From positions 558,001 through 622,000 of the forward strand of contig NSIV01000001.1 of assembly GCA_002633085.1 (NCBI GenBank): a DNA stretch of 64,000 nt, written 5' to 3'. Each line of letters starts with the position of its first letter. Position 1 is the stretch's first letter. The notes beneath the pieces are model-generated. The model was not told where the DNA came from. It saw only the letters and a program-made list of their open reading frames with translations, and searched no databases. Origin of the DNA: Curvibacter sp. PD_MW3. GTDB lineage: Bacteria > Pseudomonadota > Gammaproteobacteria > Burkholderiales > Burkholderiaceae_C. Shown here in pieces: positions 62,375 through 64,000 of this stretch. Position numbers and translations under genes: made by a program.

Positions 62375-62938
62375 TTATTCCGCAGCATCCTGCAATGCCA
62401 GCGCATTGCGCATAGCCGGCGGCGGCGTCACCGGATCCAGCAGGGAGGGCGGCGGGTTCTTCTCCATGGCAGCAGCAACGGCCACTTGAGAGGTGTTCAT
62501 GCAGGCATCCGCCAGGCGTTTACCGAGTTTGGTGCTCATCAGCATGGACTTGTTTGCCAGCTGCAGCCAGACGGCGCCGGCATGCTGGTCTTCCAGGCGC
62601 ATGGCACCGGTCGAGGTCACCACCGGCGCCATGTGGAAGATTTCCTTGCCCAAACGCACATGGAAATAGCCAGCGGCCTTGGGATCCGCTTCGACGCTGA
62701 CCGAGGCGCCCAGTTCACACGGCACATGCCCCACCTGCACACGTTCAGCCAGCGCCAGCTCAGCGGGCGAAAGTGGTGCGGCAGGTGCGGCAACCGGCGT
62801 AGCCGCGGCGACCGCCGTCTTGGCCGACGCTGCCTGCTTGCCATGGGCGAAATGTGTCTTGCGGGACGGCAGGTTCTGCGCCAGCAGCGACACGGGCAGG
62901 GCTGCCACCAGAACCAGGGTAATCAATGCTTTCATCAT
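62375..62938 (-). CDS. exported protein of unknown function
   Basis: A 187-residue product with a signal peptide (MMKALITLVLVAALPVSLLA, cut near AQN), a linker rich in Ala, Pro and Thr, and a conserved-looking domain from about residue 65 (SPAELALAERVQVGHVPCEL, YFHVRLGKEIFHMAP) that I do not recognise. GGAG precedes the double ATG; I use the first. Similar exported proteins stand next to acnB or citrate-lyase-like genes in related genomes (memory), but no role is known. Confidence 0.75.
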   Translation of the reverse strand: MMKALITLVLVAALPVSLLAQNLPSRKTHFAHGKQAASAKTAVAAATPVAAPAAPLSPAELALAERVQVGHVPCELGASVSVEADPKAAGYFHVRLGKEIFHMAPVVTSTGAMRLEDQHAGAVWLQLANKSMLMSTKLGKRLADACMNTSQVAVAAAMEKNPPPSLLDPVTPPPAMRNALALQDAAE

Positions 62939-62971
62939 TGCGCTCCTTGTGTGATTCAACGATCTGACACT

Positions 62972-64000
62972 TTAACGAGTTGCGGTCTGGAAATAGGTCT
63001 GCACACTCGCGGGCAAGTGGCGCCCGGTCTGGTGCGCCCGCTCCAGCACCTGCCAGAAATAGCGGTAGCTGGCGCGGTCATGCAACTGGCCTTCAAAGCT
63101 CACGGGCGCCCATTGCGCATGCGCGGCAACTTCGATGATGGCGGCGGCACGTTCGATCTCCGAACCACTCGGCGCCAGCGCCTCCAGGATGGGGCGAATC
63201 TGGCTGGGGTGAATGCTCCACATGCGCGTGTAGCCCAACTCCCGGGCTGCTTTGGCCGCAGCCGCTTTCATGGCTTCAGTATCACTGAATTCAGTGACCA
63301 CACAATGGGAAGGCACTTTGCCGTGGGCATGGCAGGCAGAGGCGATTTCCAGCTTGGCGCGCACCACCAGCGGATGGCTGAACTGGCCCAGTTCTCCGGA
63401 CTGCGCGTCAGGACGGGAACTCATGGCGCTGGCAGGGATGGCGCCACCGTGGGCCGAGACAAAATCCATCAGACCGAAGCTGATGGACTGCACACGCGGA
63501 TGCGCGGCAATGTCGAACGCCCGATGCACCGCAGCCGGCGACTCCAGCAGCACCTGCAGCGGCAAGGGTTCGACCCGCCCCGCAGAACGCGCGGCCGCAT
63601 CAACGGCCGTCACGGCACGCTCGACATCGGCCACCGTTTCGACCTTGGGGATCATCAGGTGGCACAAGGCCTGGGCGGCACCGCCGACGATGCTTGCCAC
63701 GTCGGCCTCGAACGCCGCATGGTCCACCGGGTGCACCCGCACGGCAACGCGTGGCGCCGCCGGCAAGGCCGCCTTGCGGGCGGCCTCCTGCGCCTCATTG
63801 GCCAGCGCCACCACCATCTGGGCATGGTCGCGCTCGCCACCCACCGGGGCGCCGTCTTCGCAGTCAAGTGACACGTCGAAGACGCAGGCCCCGAACTCGG
63901 CAATCATCTCGGCCTGCAGCTGCAGGCTCTTGCGCATCCGGACCTCAACGCCGCTGTAATGGTCGCAGACCGGCAAGAAGCCGGCCGCGGCCTGGGCGCC
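62972..64000 (-). CDS. HpcH/HpaI (CitE-like) CoA-ester lyase, start outside window
   Basis: At least 342 residues; the frame stays open to the right edge, so the start lies beyond base 64000. It belongs to the CitE/malyl-CoA lyase group: the metal ligands Glu and Asp are likely in VLLESPAAVH and FGLMDFVSAHGG, and SLDCEDGAP near the N-terminus is the substrate-phosphate region. Members cleave malyl-CoA, citramalyl-CoA or related esters. The long sequence before this (VCDHYSGVEVRMRKSLQLQ) is typical of the Comamonadaceae version. The exact CoA-ester is not known. Confidence 0.85.
   Translation of the reverse strand, partial: GAQAAAGFLPVCDHYSGVEVRMRKSLQLQAEMIAEFGACVFDVSLDCEDGAPVGGERDHAQMVVALANEAQEAARKAALPAAPRVAVRVHPVDHAAFEADVASIVGGAAQALCHLMIPKVETVADVERAVTAVDAAARSAGRVEPLPLQVLLESPAAVHRAFDIAAHPRVQSISFGLMDFVSAHGGAIPASAMSSRPDAQSGELGQFSHPLVVRAKLEIASACHAHGKVPSHCVVTEFSDTEAMKAAAAKAARELGYTRMWSIHPSQIRPILEALAPSGSEIERAAAIIEVAAHAQWAPVSFEGQLHDRASYRYFWQVLERAHQTGRHLPASVQTYFQTATR

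Noticed and set aside
60810-63871. Long plus-strand frames opposite acnB and the CoA-ester lyase
   Set aside because: Both are antisense to well-recognised enzymes and show no domain signature.

Overview
The window is high-GC chromosomal DNA from a betaproteobacterium, most likely a member of the Comamonadaceae (Rhodoferax/Polaromonas/Acidovorax-like). This is an inference from three things: the protein families and gene order (rpsP-rimM-trmD-rplS, kup, dbpA, BPSS1780-type membrane protein), short dispersed palindromes of a kind I associate with that family, and the base composition. I saw no tRNA, rRNA, CRISPR array, transposase or phage gene. Both ends cut a gene: a c-type cytochrome on the left and a CoA-ester lyase on the right.

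Layout. 0-2 kb: two overlapping c-type cytochrome genes of a respiratory or dehydrogenase electron chain. 2-5.4 kb: small membrane protein, family 4 glycosyltransferase, His-rich ZIP metal transporter, and a dienelactone hydrolase with a Tat-like signal. 5.4-11.6 kb: DbpA helicase, then a MarR regulator divergent from a gentisate catabolic operon (gentisate dioxygenase, fumarylpyruvate hydrolase, maleylpyruvate isomerase, ABC-type binding protein). 11.6-19 kb: polA, a small secreted protein, homoserine kinase, a BPSS1780-type membrane protein and uvrD. 19-23.3 kb: a truncated KdpD-like kinase, KdpE and Kup in one minus-strand unit. 23.4-28.1 kb: a GGDEF/EAL receptor and a hybrid histidine kinase. 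28.2-31.5 kb: an alpha/beta hydrolase divergent from two translationally coupled NAD(P)-dependent oxidoreductases. 31.5-38 kb: a heavy-metal RND efflux operon (unknown small protein, TolC-like, adaptor, CzcA-like pump) ending in a PII-like gene. 38-42.7 kb: a complete branched-chain-type ABC importer. 43-47 kb: CysQ-like phosphatase, a LapD/LapG pair and a small lipoprotein. 47-54 kb: RNA helicase with an RGG-like tail, oligoribonuclease, M48 protease, pterin carbinolamine dehydratase, RsgA, a CobD/AmpE-like protein and a CoA pyrophosphatase. 54-56.3 kb: rpsP-rimM-trmD-rplS. 56.4-64 kb: acetyltransferase, TM2-like protein, PiT transporter with its DUF47 partner, DUF486 protein, aconitase B, an exported protein and the CoA-ester lyase.

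Most of the window is ordinary core genome. The points that deserve attention are a family of six 17-bp GCTAT-n-AGC palindromes, five of them inside conserved genes; two copies of a larger hairpin with compensatory changes; a KdpDE pair wired to kup rather than kdpFABC; a PII-like protein without the T-loop tyrosine at the end of a metal efflux operon; a structured leader before the RNA helicase; and the self-contained MarR/gentisate regulon with an orphan binding protein. I did not find a clearly new defence or mobile system.
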